From contig PTKO01000006.1 in assembly GCA_002937775.1 (NCBI GenBank), positions 1 through 43,789 on the forward strand: 43,789 bases of DNA. The letters run 5' to 3'. Made by a program: the position numbers and the translations under genes. The number at the start of each line of letters is the position of its first letter. The stretch's first letter is position 1. The notes under the pieces were generated by a model that saw only the letters and a list, made by a program, of their open reading frames with translations, did not search any database and was not told where the DNA came from. Shown here piece by piece: positions 33,286 through 42,276 of this stretch. This DNA comes from Alphaproteobacteria bacterium MarineAlpha6_Bin4. GTDB lineage: Bacteria; Pseudomonadota; Alphaproteobacteria; GCA-002720895.

Positions 33286-34503
33286 ATGAGTGCAATAGAT
33301 ATTAGAAAATGGAAAACTAATAAGAACATTCAACTTATTTTTAAAATTTTAGAAAAGAATGGAGAAGAAACAAGATTTATTGGTGGTTGTGTAAGAGACT
33401 TAATTGTAAAGAGAAAAAAGAATTATGATATTGATCTTGCAACTACCTTAAAACCAAATGTTGTAATTAAATTATTAAAAAAAAAAAAAATTAAAATCAT
33501 TAAGCCTGGCTTTAGCCACGGAACTGTTATAGCGATTATAAATAAAGAAAAATTTGAAATTACAACTTTAAGAAAAGATATACAAACTGATGGAAGACAT
33601 GCAAAAGTAAAATTTACAAGTGATTTTCTTACAGACTCAATTAGAAGAGATTTTACAATTAATGCAATGTCATGTGATATAAAAGGGACTTTGTATGATT
33701 ATCATGGAGGAATTAGAGATTTAAAAAAAGGTGAAATAAAATTTATTGGCGACTCTAAAGAAAGGATTAAAGAAGATTTTTTAAGAATTTTGAGATTTTT
33801 TAGATTTTACGCCTATTATGGAAAAAAAAAAATCACACAAACACAATTAAAGATATTTAAAAATCTATCAAAAAATTTAAAAAAACTATCAAGTGAACGG
33901 ATTTATTCAGAATTTTACCAAATATTATTATCTGATAATCAATATGATGTCATAAAGTTAATGAATAATTCCGGAGTCTTAAAATATTTAATTTTTAATG
34001 ATAATAATATAGAAAGATTAAAATCTTTAAATAAATTAATTGAAATCAATCATTTAATAGATTTTAGTACTAGACTTGCAATTCTTATGAATAAAAAGAA
34101 TTTAAATAAAATTTCAAAAAATTTAAAATTATCTAAAGATGAGGTTTTTAAAATAAAAAAAATTCTCAGTTTACATAAAAATTTTGATTTTAAAGATTTT
34201 AAAAAAAATAAAACTAAATATATTTACTATTATGGATATGACGAATGTCTCAGTTTATTAATATTTAATTTTGCAAATTTTCCTAATAAATTTAATTCAA
34301 AAGACTATTTAAAAATTATATTGTCTCTTAAAAATTTAAAAATTCCAAATCTTCCAATTTCTGGAAAAGATATTATTAAGCTTGGCGTTAAATCTGGCCC
34401 AAAAGTTGGAAAAATATTGGAGTTAATTGAAAGTTGGTGGGTACTTAATAATTTTAAACCTTCAAAAAAAGAGTGTGTAGAAAGATTAAAAGACTATAAC
34501 TAA
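33286..34503 (+). CDS. cca: tRNA nucleotidyltransferase (CCA-adding / poly(A) polymerase family)
   Basis: Class II nucleotidyltransferase that adds or repairs the 3' CCA of tRNAs. It has 405 residues. The active-site head FIGGCVRDLI (near 27-36) and NYDIDLATTLKP (near 43-54, catalytic DxD) are clear; the GHGTV-like FSHGTVIAIIN follows near 76-86, then RRDFTINAMSCD near 115-126 and RILRFFRFYAYYG near 167-179. The tail is helical. The poly(A) polymerase alternative within the family cannot be fully ruled out. It contains a 14-adenine run at 33477-33490. Its stop overlaps the convergent hemF stop by 4 bases (CTAA). Confidence 0.9.
   Translation: MSAIDIRKWKTNKNIQLIFKILEKNGEETRFIGGCVRDLIVKRKKNYDIDLATTLKPNVVIKLLKKKKIKIIKPGFSHGTVIAIINKEKFEITTLRKDIQTDGRHAKVKFTSDFLTDSIRRDFTINAMSCDIKGTLYDYHGGIRDLKKGEIKFIGDSKERIKEDFLRILRFFRFYAYYGKKKITQTQLKIFKNLSKNLKKLSSERIYSEFYQILLSDNQYDVIKLMNNSGVLKYLIFNDNNIERLKSLNKLIEINHLIDFSTRLAILMNKKNLNKISKNLKLSKDEVFKIKKILSLHKNFDFKDFKKNKTKYIYYYGYDECLSLLIFNFANFPNKFNSKDYLKIILSLKNLKIPNLPISGKDIIKLGVKSGPKVGKILELIESWWVLNNFKPSKKECVERLKDYN
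33477..33490. repeat. Run of 14 adenines inside cca
   Basis: Longest adenine homopolymer noticed in a coding region here; it encodes consecutive lysines near residue 65-68 of the cca product. Such runs favour polymerase slippage and sequencing errors. The frame is intact as read. Confidence 0.9.
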
Positions 34504-35354
34504 AGCCATTTTGCTTTTGGAGGCATAGACATTAAAATGGCCTCAATATTTCCTCCAGTTTTCAATCCAAACTGTGTTCCTCTATCGTAAAGTAAATTAA
34601 ATTCAGCATACCTTCCTCTTTTAATCAATAATTTTTCTCTTTCTTTTTTTGTCCAAGTTTTTTTAATATTATTTTCTATGATTTTTGGGTATGTTTTTAG
34701 AAAACACTTTCCAATATCTTTCGTAAAGTCAAAATCTTCCTCCCAATTATTTGTATTTATATAATCAAAAAAAATTCCTCCAGCTCCTCTTGTTTCTTGC
34801 CTATGTTTTAAATAAAAATACTCATCACACCATTTTTTAAATTTTTTGTAATATTTTTTATTATGTATATCGCAAGTTTTATTTAAAGAAGTATGGAATA
34901 AATTAATATTTTTTTTATCTGGCATTGTTGGAGTTATATCAGTACCTCCACCAAACCAAGATTTTGAGGTTACAATGTGTCTAGTATTAAAATGAGCTGC
35001 TGTTATAAATGGTGAATGCATGTGAGCAACAATTGAGATACCGCTAGCCCAAAATTTTGGATTTTTTTCACACCCAGGAACTTGCTTACTAAATTCTTTA
35101 GAAAAATTACCATAAACTGTTGATATGTTAACTCCCACCTTTTCAAATATTCTTCCTTTCATTATAGAAATCTCACCACCTCCACCTTTTTTATTTTTTA
35201 ATCTTTTCCACTTTTTTCTTATAAACCTCCCCTTTTTTTCTCTAATTTCATTATGGTGGAAATTATTTTCAATTTCTTCAAATCTTTGACAAATTTGATT
35301 CCTTAATTTTATGAACCAACTTTCAACTTTTTCTTTATTTTTATTAGTAGCCAT
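34500..35354 (-). CDS. hemF: Oxygen-dependent coproporphyrinogen III oxidase
   Basis: Aerobic step of heme synthesis: two decarboxylations giving protoporphyrinogen IX. It has 284 residues. Family blocks: GGGGEISIMKGRIFEKVGVN near 57-76, ISIVAHMHSPFITAAHFNTR near 106-125, WFGGGTDITPTMPD near 133-146, and RYAEFNLLYDRGTQFGLKTG near 246-265. It supplies heme to the oxidase and bc1 genes in the same window. It is divergent from the petABC operon across about 104 bases. Confidence 0.95.
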   Translation of the reverse strand: MATNKNKEKVESWFIKLRNQICQRFEEIENNFHHNEIREKKGRFIRKKWKRLKNKKGGGGEISIMKGRIFEKVGVNISTVYGNFSKEFSKQVPGCEKNPKFWASGISIVAHMHSPFITAAHFNTRHIVTSKSWFGGGTDITPTMPDKKNINLFHTSLNKTCDIHNKKYYKKFKKWCDEYFYLKHRQETRGAGGIFFDYINTNNWEEDFDFTKDIGKCFLKTYPKIIENNIKKTWTKKEREKLLIKRGRYAEFNLLYDRGTQFGLKTGGNIEAILMSMPPKAKWL

Positions 35355-35458
35355 ATTTTAACAAATTTTTAAACTTAGAATTGATTAATTAAAAAAATGA
35401 AATATTTTCATTATTATTGCTTATAATTTAATATTGAATCATTCTATATTAAAATTAA

Positions 35459-36001
35459 TTGATTAATAAAAATAAAATATCTAATTTGAAAAAAGAAAGA
35501 AGAAGTTTTTTAAAACTAACAACATTTTCTGTGGCTGCAATTGGCTCATCATTTGCGGTTTGGCCATTTATTGATTCTATGAACCCATCTGCGGATGTTT
35601 TAGCTCAAGGTATAAAAGAGTTTGATTTATCTAATATTGAAGAAGGGTCATCAAAAACAGTTAAATGGAGAGGAAAACCTGTTTTTATAAAACATAGAAC
35701 AAAAAATGAAATAGAAGAAGCAAGAAATGTAAAATTAAGTGAGCTTAAAGATCCACAAAAAGATGAGGATAGAGTTTTAAAACCAGAGTGGTTAATTGTT
35801 GTAGGTGTGTGTAGCCATTTGGGTTGTATACCTTCAGGACAAAAAGTATCTGATGCTAAAGGTGATTTTAATGGATGGTTTTGTCCATGCCACGGCTCTC
35901 ATTATGATTCATCAGGAAGAGTAAGAAAGGGACCGGCTCCAAGAAATTTAGAAGTTCCAAAATATAAATTTATTGATACAAATAAAATAAAATTAGGTTA
36001 G
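35459..36001 (+). CDS. petA: Ubiquinol-cytochrome c reductase Rieske subunit
   Basis: 2Fe-2S subunit of the bc1 complex. It has 180 residues with a twin-arginine-type N-terminus ([20 protein letters not shown] near 10-29) that also anchors the protein. Cluster ligands are in CSHLGC near 121-126 and CPCHGSHYD near 141-149. The start is uncertain: TTG at 35459 is the furthest, and a TTG nine codons later, just before the KKERR segment, is also possible. It directly abuts petB. Confidence 0.94.
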   Translation: MINKNKISNLKKERRSFLKLTTFSVAAIGSSFAVWPFIDSMNPSADVLAQGIKEFDLSNIEEGSSKTVKWRGKPVFIKHRTKNEIEEARNVKLSELKDPQKDEDRVLKPEWLIVVGVCSHLGCIPSGQKVSDAKGDFNGWFCPCHGSHYDSSGRVRKGPAPRNLEVPKYKFIDTNKIKLG

Positions 36002-37213
36002 ATGGCAAAAAAATTTAAAAACAAAACTCTTGCATGGTTAGATTATAGACTTCCAATTTTCAGTGTATTAAAAGAAGCTCTTGTAGACCATCCAACACCT
36101 AGAAATTTAAATTATTGGTGGAACTTCGGTTCACTAGCAGGAATTACTTTAATAATAATGATCGTTTCAGGCTTAATGTTGTCAATGCATTATGTTGCAC
36201 ATGTAGATTTAGCATTTGATAGTGTAGAACACATAATGAGAGATGTTAATTATGGTTGGTTAATAAGATATATTCATAGCGTAGGCGCCTCGATGTTTTT
36301 TTTAATAGTTTATATACATATATCAAGAGGTCTATATTACGGTTCATATAAATCTCCTAGAGAAGTTTTGTGGTGGCTAGGTATAATAATTTTTCTATTA
36401 ATGATAGCATCAGCTTTCTTAGGATACACATTACCATGGGGACAAATGAGTTTTTGGGGCGCAACAGTAATAACAAATTTATTTTCTGCAATACCTTTGG
36501 TAGGTGATAGTATTGTTACTTGGTTATGGGGTGGGTTCTCAGTTGATAATCCTACTTTAAACAGATTTTATTCTTTGCATTTTCTAATACCTTTTGTCAT
36601 TGTTGGAATAGTTTTTTTACATATTGTAGCATTACATAAATTTGGATCTAATAATCCAACTGGAATTGACATTACTTTAAAAGAAGAAAGCATTCCATTT
36701 CATCCATACTATACAATTAAAGATTTATTTGGTTTAGGAGTTTTTTTTATAATTTTTGGTATTTTTGTTTTTTTTCTACCTAATTCTTTAGGACATCCAG
36801 ATAATTATATACCAGCCGATCCTCTTGTTACACCAGAACATATAGTTCCAGAATGGTATTTTTTACCTTTTTATGCAATTTTAAGAGCTATTCCTTTTAA
36901 GCTACTAGGAGTGTTGGCAATGCTTGGGTCAATTCTTATTTTGTTTGCTTTGCCATGGCTTGATACTTGCAAAGTAAGAAGTTGTAGATTTAGACCAATA
37001 TATAAACAGTTTTATTGGATATTTATAGTTAATTTTTTTATTTTAGGGTGGGTTGGATCGAAAGTTCCTGAAGGACATTATTTAATTATAAGTAGAATTT
37101 GTACCGGATATTATTTTATTCATTTTTTAATTATTTTACCTCTTCTTGGATTTTTTGAAAAAACATTACCAGTTCCAGCAAATATTTTTAAGGAACATAA
37201 TAAAAAAAAATAA
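36002..37213 (+). CDS. petB: Ubiquinol-cytochrome c reductase cytochrome b
   Basis: Core membrane subunit of the bc1 complex, carrying hemes bL and bH and the quinol sites. It has 403 residues and eight helices. It shows [20 protein letters not shown] (helix II, His ligands) near 88-107, [20 protein letters not shown] near 144-163, [20 protein letters not shown] near 193-212, and the Qo-site PEWYF near 287-291. Its ATG immediately follows the petA stop and its own stop is 4 bases before petC. Confidence 0.96.
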   Translation: MAKKFKNKTLAWLDYRLPIFSVLKEALVDHPTPRNLNYWWNFGSLAGITLIIMIVSGLMLSMHYVAHVDLAFDSVEHIMRDVNYGWLIRYIHSVGASMFFLIVYIHISRGLYYGSYKSPREVLWWLGIIIFLLMIASAFLGYTLPWGQMSFWGATVITNLFSAIPLVGDSIVTWLWGGFSVDNPTLNRFYSLHFLIPFVIVGIVFLHIVALHKFGSNNPTGIDITLKEESIPFHPYYTIKDLFGLGVFFIIFGIFVFFLPNSLGHPDNYIPADPLVTPEHIVPEWYFLPFYAILRAIPFKLLGVLAMLGSILILFALPWLDTCKVRSCRFRPIYKQFYWIFIVNFFILGWVGSKVPEGHYLIISRICTGYYFIHFLIILPLLGFFEKTLPVPANIFKEHNKKK

Positions 37214-37217
37214 AAAA

Positions 37218-37979
37218 ATGATTAGAAACTTTTTTTTCATAATATTAACCATCTTTTTTTTGACACCAAATTTGTTTGGAGAAGAAAAAGCTGTCTTAAA
37301 AAAGCAAGAATGGGATTTTCAAGGTATATTTGGAAGATATGATAAACCAACTTTGCAAAGAGGATTGCAAATTTATCAAGAAGTTTGTTCAGCATGCCAT
37401 GGCATGAAAAGATTACGTTTTAGGGAATTAAAGGATCTCGGTTTTACTCAAGAACAAATCAAACAATATGCTGAAACTTTTGAAATCACAGATGGTCCAA
37501 ATGATTTAGGAGAAATGTTTACAAGACCAGGAGAGCCCAGCGACGCTTTTGTATCTCCATATAAAAATAAAGAGGAAGCAAAAGCAGCATTTGGAGGAGC
37601 ATACCCACTAGATTTATCATTGTTAACAAAATCTATGAAAAATGGCCCTGATTATATTTATTCTTTATTGACTGGATATGAAGACGAACCTCCAAAAGGT
37701 TTCGAGTTGCCAGAAGGTTTATATTATAACCCATATCATGATGGAAATGTTATAGGAATGCCACCACCACTTTATGATGAAGCAATAGAATATATAGACG
37801 GCACCAATGCAAGCCTGCACCAACTTTCTTATGATATAGTTAACTTTTTAAATTGGACAGCCGAGCCAGAATTAGAAAAAAGAAAATCATTAGGAATAAA
37901 AGTTATTCTATTCTTACTTGTTCTTACCGCACTTCTTTACGTTACAATGAAAGAAATATGGTCTAGAATTAAAAAATAA
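37218..37979 (+). CDS. petC: Ubiquinol-cytochrome c reductase cytochrome c1
   Basis: Periplasmic heme subunit of the bc1 complex that passes electrons to cytochrome c. It has 253 residues from the ATG at 37218: a signal peptide (MIRNFFFIILTIFFLTPNLF), the heme motif CSACH near 56-60, YNPYHDGNVIGMPPPL near 173-188 with the axial Met, and a C-terminal anchor helix (about 229-245). The frame is open 24 codons further upstream, but that part lies inside petB in another frame and would spoil the signal peptide. Its stop overlaps the ATG of mtnP by one base. Confidence 0.95.
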   Translation: MIRNFFFIILTIFFLTPNLFGEEKAVLKKQEWDFQGIFGRYDKPTLQRGLQIYQEVCSACHGMKRLRFRELKDLGFTQEQIKQYAETFEITDGPNDLGEMFTRPGEPSDAFVSPYKNKEEAKAAFGGAYPLDLSLLTKSMKNGPDYIYSLLTGYEDEPPKGFELPEGLYYNPYHDGNVIGMPPPLYDEAIEYIDGTNASLHQLSYDIVNFLNWTAEPELEKRKSLGIKVILFLLVLTALLYVTMKEIWSRIKK

Positions 37980-38860
37980 TGACAAAGAACTTTTTATTAT
38001 CTTTTATTGGCGGTAGTGGCCTTTACCAAATTGAAGATTTGAAAAATCAAAAGTGGATAAATGTTAGCACCCCTTGGGGGCCGCCTTCAGATAAAATTTT
38101 AACAGGAAATATAAATAAAAATAAAGTTTTATTTTTACCTAGACATGGTAGATCACATAAATATAGTCCTTCAGATATAAATTACAGAGCAAATATATAT
38201 GCTTTAAAAAAACTTGGTGCCACTGATATAATATCTCTATCAGCTTGCGGTTCTCTAAAACAAAAATTATCTCCTGGTACATTTGTATTAGTAGATCAGT
38301 TCATAGACAGAACTGTTTTAAGAAAAAAAACTTTTTTTGAAGAAGGGATTGTAGCACATGTTCCAATGGGCAGCCCAACAAGTAAACTTATAAGAAATGC
38401 ATGCGCAGAAGTATTAAAAAAATTAAAAATAAAATATCAAAATAAAGGAACTTATGTTGCAATTGAAGGACCACAGTTTTCAACAAAAGCAGAATCTGAG
38501 AATTATAGGAAACAAAAAATTGATGTTATAGGTATGACAAATATGCCTGAAGCTAAATTAGCAAGAGAAGCTGAAATAAGATATGCGACAGTTGCTATGG
38601 TTACAGATTATGACTGCTGGCATAATAAGCATGAGCAAGTTGATGTAGAGCAAATTATTAAAACGTTAAATAATAATTCAGATAAAGCAAAATCTTTAGT
38701 TACAAATATTATAAGTATACTTCCAAAGTATATAAACAGAGAAAAAGATATAGCGGAAAATATTCTTGATAAATCTATAATAACGCAAAAGCAAAATTGG
38801 AATAAAAAAACTAAAAAAAAATTAGATATAATTTTGAAAAGATATTTGGAGAAAAATTGA
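37979..38860 (+). CDS. mtnP: S-methyl-5'-thioadenosine phosphorylase
   Basis: Splits methylthioadenosine with phosphate to adenine and methylthioribose-1-phosphate. It has 293 residues. Signatures: FIGGSGLYQIEDLKNQ near 8-23, STPWGPPSDKILTG near 29-42, LPRHGRSHKYSPSDINYRAN near 51-70, IEGPQFSTKAES near 163-174, and GMTNMPEAKLAREAEIRYA near 185-203. The CGSL and VTDYDCW blocks favour MTAP over ordinary purine nucleoside phosphorylase. Activity on 5'-deoxyadenosine is known for some MtnP enzymes. It is coupled to petC upstream (TAATG) and to mtnA downstream (4-base overlap). Confidence 0.92.
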   Translation: MTKNFLLSFIGGSGLYQIEDLKNQKWINVSTPWGPPSDKILTGNINKNKVLFLPRHGRSHKYSPSDINYRANIYALKKLGATDIISLSACGSLKQKLSPGTFVLVDQFIDRTVLRKKTFFEEGIVAHVPMGSPTSKLIRNACAEVLKKLKIKYQNKGTYVAIEGPQFSTKAESENYRKQKIDVIGMTNMPEAKLAREAEIRYATVAMVTDYDCWHNKHEQVDVEQIIKTLNNNSDKAKSLVTNIISILPKYINREKDIAENILDKSIITQKQNWNKKTKKKLDIILKRYLEKN

Positions 38861-39939
38861 GAGTTAAAGGAAAAAATTATAAATCAATTTGGCTAGATAA
38901 AAAAGAACAAGCAGTTATTGCAATTGATCAAAGATTACTGCCACATCAATTTAAATTATTATATTTAAGAAATATTAAAGATATAAAAAAAGCTATTAAA
39001 GAAATGGTGGTAAGAGGAGCGCCACTTATTGGCGTAACAGCTGCATATGGAATTTATCTGTCTATGATTAAAGATCCAAGTAATAAAAGTTTAAACCAAT
39101 CTGTTAATTTTTTAAAAGATGCAAGACCAACGGCTGTTAACTTATCATGGGCATTAGAACTGATGAAAAAAAAATTATTAGATGTGAATATAGAAAATAG
39201 AGTCCAAGAATCAAAAAAAATAGCCCATGAAATTAGCGATAATGATATCGAGTGTTGTAAAAGAATTGCAGAAAATGGTTTAAAAATAATACTAGATATT
39301 AAAAAAAAGAAAAAAAATAAAACTATTAATATTTTAACTCATTGCAATGCAGGATGGCTTGCAACTGTTGATTGGGGAACCGCTTTATCTCCAATTTTTC
39401 TAGCACATAGAAAAAAAATAAAAATTCATGTATGGGTAGATGAAACGAGACCAAGAAATCAAGGCTCATCCCTGACAGCATGGGAGCTTTTACAAGAAAA
39501 AATTCCTCATACAATTATTACTGATAATGCTGGAGGGCATATTATGCAACATGGAATGGTAGATATGTGTATAACAGGCTCAGATAGAACTACATCAAAT
39601 GGTGATGTTTGTAATAAAATAGGAACTTACTTAAAAGCACTATCAGCTTATGATAATAAAATTCCTTTTTATGTTGCTTTACCATCAAGCACAATCGATA
39701 TTAAATCAAAAAACTATTTAAAAGATATTCCCATAGAACAAAGAAATTCAAATGAAATAACTCATATAAATGGTTTAAATTCCAAAGGAAAAAAAACAAA
39801 AATTAGAATAACTCCAAAAGGAAGTAAGGTTAGCAACTATTCTTTCGATGTTACTCCGGCAAAATATGTGACTAGATTAATAACTGAGAAAGGAATTCAC
39901 AAACCAACAAAAAATGAAATAAAAAAAATTTTTAATTAA
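38857..39939 (+). CDS. mtnA: Methylthioribose-1-phosphate isomerase
   Basis: Isomerises methylthioribose-1-phosphate to methylthioribulose-1-phosphate. It has 360 residues, eIF2B-like fold. Seen: MVVRGAPLIGVTAAYGIYL near 50-68, ILTHCNAGWLATVDWGTALS near 160-179 (catalytic Cys), WVDETRPRNQGSSLTAWEL near 194-212, and ITGSDRTTSNGDVCNKIGTY near 239-258 (catalytic Asp). The C-terminal FDVTPAKYVTRLITEKG is typical of MtnA. It starts with TTG inside the last codons of mtnP (TTGA). Confidence 0.94.
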   Translation: MRVKGKNYKSIWLDKKEQAVIAIDQRLLPHQFKLLYLRNIKDIKKAIKEMVVRGAPLIGVTAAYGIYLSMIKDPSNKSLNQSVNFLKDARPTAVNLSWALELMKKKLLDVNIENRVQESKKIAHEISDNDIECCKRIAENGLKIILDIKKKKKNKTINILTHCNAGWLATVDWGTALSPIFLAHRKKIKIHVWVDETRPRNQGSSLTAWELLQEKIPHTIITDNAGGHIMQHGMVDMCITGSDRTTSNGDVCNKIGTYLKALSAYDNKIPFYVALPSSTIDIKSKNYLKDIPIEQRNSNEITHINGLNSKGKKTKIRITPKGSKVSNYSFDVTPAKYVTRLITEKGIHKPTKNEIKKIFN

Positions 39940-39943
39940 TAAA

Positions 39944-40576
39944 ATGAGTAAAAAGGAATTAGTAAAAATAGCTAAATATTTAAACAGAAAAGATATAAAT
40001 CGTGGCTCATCAGGCAATTTAAGTTTTAGGGAAAAAAATGGTTTTGTAATTACGCCGTCATCAATTCCTAATGACAAACTAAATGAAAAAAGCTGTGTTC
40101 AAATGAAATTTAATGGAAATTATAAAAATAAATTAAAACCGTCAACAGAATGGAGAATACATAGAGATGTTTATTTAAAGAGGAAAGATATATTTGCAAT
40201 AATACATACTCACCCAACATTTTCCACAGCTATTGCATGTATGAATATAAATATTCCTCCTTTCCATTATATGATAGCAATGGCAGGAGGGTATGATATT
40301 AAATGTGCAAAATATGCTACTTTCGGCACAGAACAGCTATCAAGAAATATAATTAAAGCTTTAGAAAAAAGAAATGCATGTTTAATGGCAAATCATGGAT
40401 TAATTGTTGGGGCAAAAGATTTAAAAAAAGCTTCAAGGTTAACAGAAGAAATCGAAAGTATATCAAAACAATATTTACAAATATTAAAATCAGGGAAAAA
40501 GCCAGTGCTTTTAAGTAGAAAAGAAATGGAAAAAAATATAAAAAAAATTAAAGACTATAATTATGGAAAAATTTAA
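39944..40576 (+). CDS. Class II aldolase, FucA family; probable Ald2-type
   Basis: A 210-residue class II (metal) aldolase of the FucA/AraD family. Conserved: GSSGNLSFRE near 22-31, the catalytic Glu in STEWRIH, zinc ligands in HTH and NHG, and PPFHYMIAMAGG and CAKYATFGTEQLS as in fuculose-1-phosphate aldolase. The Glu in STEWRIH is what FucA-type aldolases have and is a reason to prefer aldolase over MtnB dehydratase. Right after mtnP and mtnA (4 bases), the likely reaction is cleavage of methylthioribulose-1-phosphate or 5-deoxyribulose-1-phosphate to dihydroxyacetone phosphate and an aldehyde, as for Ald2 in Rhodospirillum rubrum. MtnB remains an alternative. Its stop shares TTAA with the ychF stop. 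Confidence 0.8.
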   Translation: MSKKELVKIAKYLNRKDINRGSSGNLSFREKNGFVITPSSIPNDKLNEKSCVQMKFNGNYKNKLKPSTEWRIHRDVYLKRKDIFAIIHTHPTFSTAIACMNINIPPFHYMIAMAGGYDIKCAKYATFGTEQLSRNIIKALEKRNACLMANHGLIVGAKDLKKASRLTEEIESISKQYLQILKSGKKPVLLSRKEMEKNIKKIKDYNYGKI

Positions 40577-41670
40577 ACGTTAAATAAAAAATGCACAACA
40601 TCTCCATCTTTTATCAAATATTCCTTACCTTCTTGTCTAGTTTTACCATTCTCTTTCGCTCCTTTAGAGCCTCCAAATTTAATATAATCATCATAAGAAG
40701 TTGTTTCTGCACAAATAAAGCCTTTTTTAAAATCAGTATGTATAACACTTGATGCATCAGGTGCTTTTGAATCTTTTAATACGGTCCAAGCCTTGGTTTC
40801 TTTTTCACCAGCAGTAAAATATGTAATTAAATTTAATTTTTCATAAGAAGATTTAATAATTCTATCTAATCCAGAGTTACTCCAACCTAAAGAATTTAAA
40901 AATTCTTTTTTTTCTGTTTCACTATCTAATTGTGCAATTTGCGATTCAATCTCCGCGGATATAGAAATTACTTTATTTTTATCGTTTTTTAGATTCTTTT
41001 TTATTAAATCGACATATTTATTATTTAGCAAATCTTCTTTTTCATTTAAATTACAAATAAATATTTTGGGTTTTGTAGATATTAAATTAAATTTTTTTAT
41101 AATTTCTTTTTCATCTTTATTAAAGTCTAAGTTTTTAAGAGACTGTTCTGACTCCAAATTTTTTATTATTTGTCCTAATATTTGTATTTTTTCTTTATTA
41201 CCTTCTTCTTTATCAATTTCTTTTTTAAGTTTTTTTAATTGTTGTTCTGCGCTTACCAAATCAGATAAAATTAATTCATCTTCAATAATACCCATATCTC
41301 TTAAAGGATCTAAAGAATTTTCAATATGTTCAATATCAGCATCCTCAAAACATCTTATAACATGAAGGATTAAATCTACTTCCTTAATATGTGATAAAAA
41401 TTTGTTACCTAAACCTTCTCCTTTAGAAGCTCCTTTTACCAAACCAGCAATATCAATAAAATTTAATTGGGTTGGTATTATGCTTTTTGAATTTTCAATT
41501 TTACCAATTTTCTCAAGCCTATTGTCAGGCACTTCTACTATGGCCTTATTTGGTTCAATGGTGCAAAAAGCATAATTTGAAGCTTTCGCATTTTGTGAAT
41601 TAGTTAAAGCATTAAACAATGTTGATTTTCCAACATTTGGCAAGCCTACTATTCCACAAGAGAAACCCAT
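40573..41670 (-). CDS. ychF: Ribosome-binding ATPase YchF (Obg family)
   Basis: Universal P-loop NTPase that binds ribosomes and hydrolyses ATP, acting in translation and stress response. It has 365 residues. The G1 loop GLPNVGKSTLFNALT is near 8-22, DIAGLVKGASKGEGLGNKFL is near 73-92 (G3), and the NLNE/F-type G4 that lowers GTP specificity is near 207-210. The C-terminal TGS domain has YIKFGGSKGAKENGKTRQEG near 332-351 and ends in GDVVHFLFNV. It follows pth directly on the minus strand. Confidence 0.95.
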   Translation of the reverse strand: MGFSCGIVGLPNVGKSTLFNALTNSQNAKASNYAFCTIEPNKAIVEVPDNRLEKIGKIENSKSIIPTQLNFIDIAGLVKGASKGEGLGNKFLSHIKEVDLILHVIRCFEDADIEHIENSLDPLRDMGIIEDELILSDLVSAEQQLKKLKKEIDKEEGNKEKIQILGQIIKNLESEQSLKNLDFNKDEKEIIKKFNLISTKPKIFICNLNEKEDLLNNKYVDLIKKNLKNDKNKVISISAEIESQIAQLDSETEKKEFLNSLGWSNSGLDRIIKSSYEKLNLITYFTAGEKETKAWTVLKDSKAPDASSVIHTDFKKGFICAETTSYDDYIKFGGSKGAKENGKTRQEGKEYLIKDGDVVHFLFNV

Positions 41671-42240
41671 TTATTTTTTTGAAAGTTTGTTCATTAATAT
41701 TGATATATCATTATTATCTGAACTTAAAAAATATTGTAAAAAGGAAATAATTCTATTTATAGAGAAATAAATTTCTTTTTCTTCTTCTTTTTTAAAATTT
41801 TCAAGCACAAATTTATTAATATTTTTATTATTTTCTGGTCTATCAATACCAATTCTTATTCTTTTATAATTTTTTCCTACTATTTCATCAATGTTTTTAA
41901 GTCCATTATGACCTGCGTTTCCACCACCAATTTTAATTTTAATTTTTCCAAGCGGGAGGTCTAAATCATCGTGAAATACTAATAATTTCTTTAAATCAAT
42001 TTTATAAAAGTTCATGAACTTTTTTATAGATAAGCCAGATAAATTCATAAATTCTTTAGTTTTTAAAGTTATAATTTCATCTTTTAAAATTTTTCCTTTA
42101 GAAATAATCCCAAATTTTTTTAAATTTGTAATTTTTAATTTATATTTTTTTGTAATCATATCTATCGCCATATGACCAACATTATGTCTGTTATTTTTAT
42201 ATTTTGCTCCAGGGTTACCTAATCCAACTAGAAGGTACAT
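41671..42240 (-). CDS. pth: Peptidyl-tRNA hydrolase
   Basis: Recycles tRNA from prematurely released peptidyl-tRNA. It has 189 residues. The catalytic region LVGLGNPGAKYKNNRHNVGH (3-22) has the active His and Asn; FHDDLDLPLGKIKIKIGG near 88-105 and GNAGHNGLKNID near 106-117 are the other blocks. Its ATG is immediately preceded by a long A-run on its strand (T-run 42240-42252 on the plus strand) with no Shine-Dalgarno. Its stop abuts the ychF start. The prs-rplY-pth-ychF order is usual for the class. Confidence 0.95.
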   Translation of the reverse strand: MYLLVGLGNPGAKYKNNRHNVGHMAIDMITKKYKLKITNLKKFGIISKGKILKDEIITLKTKEFMNLSGLSIKKFMNFYKIDLKKLLVFHDDLDLPLGKIKIKIGGGNAGHNGLKNIDEIVGKNYKRIRIGIDRPENNKNINKFVLENFKKEEEKEIYFSINRIISFLQYFLSSDNNDISILMNKLSKK

Positions 42241-42276
42241 TTTTTTTTTTTTAAAATTGTTTTTATGATAATAAAT

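Noticed and set aside
35355-35458. TTAA-rich stretch between hemF and petA resembling CtrA half-sites
   Set aside because: In DNA this AT-rich, TTAA occurs by chance very often, and no properly spaced pair with flanking conservation can be claimed.
37146-37217. 24-codon N-terminal extension of petC
   Set aside because: It overlaps the end of petB in another frame and would place charged residues before the signal peptide; the ATG at 37218 is right.
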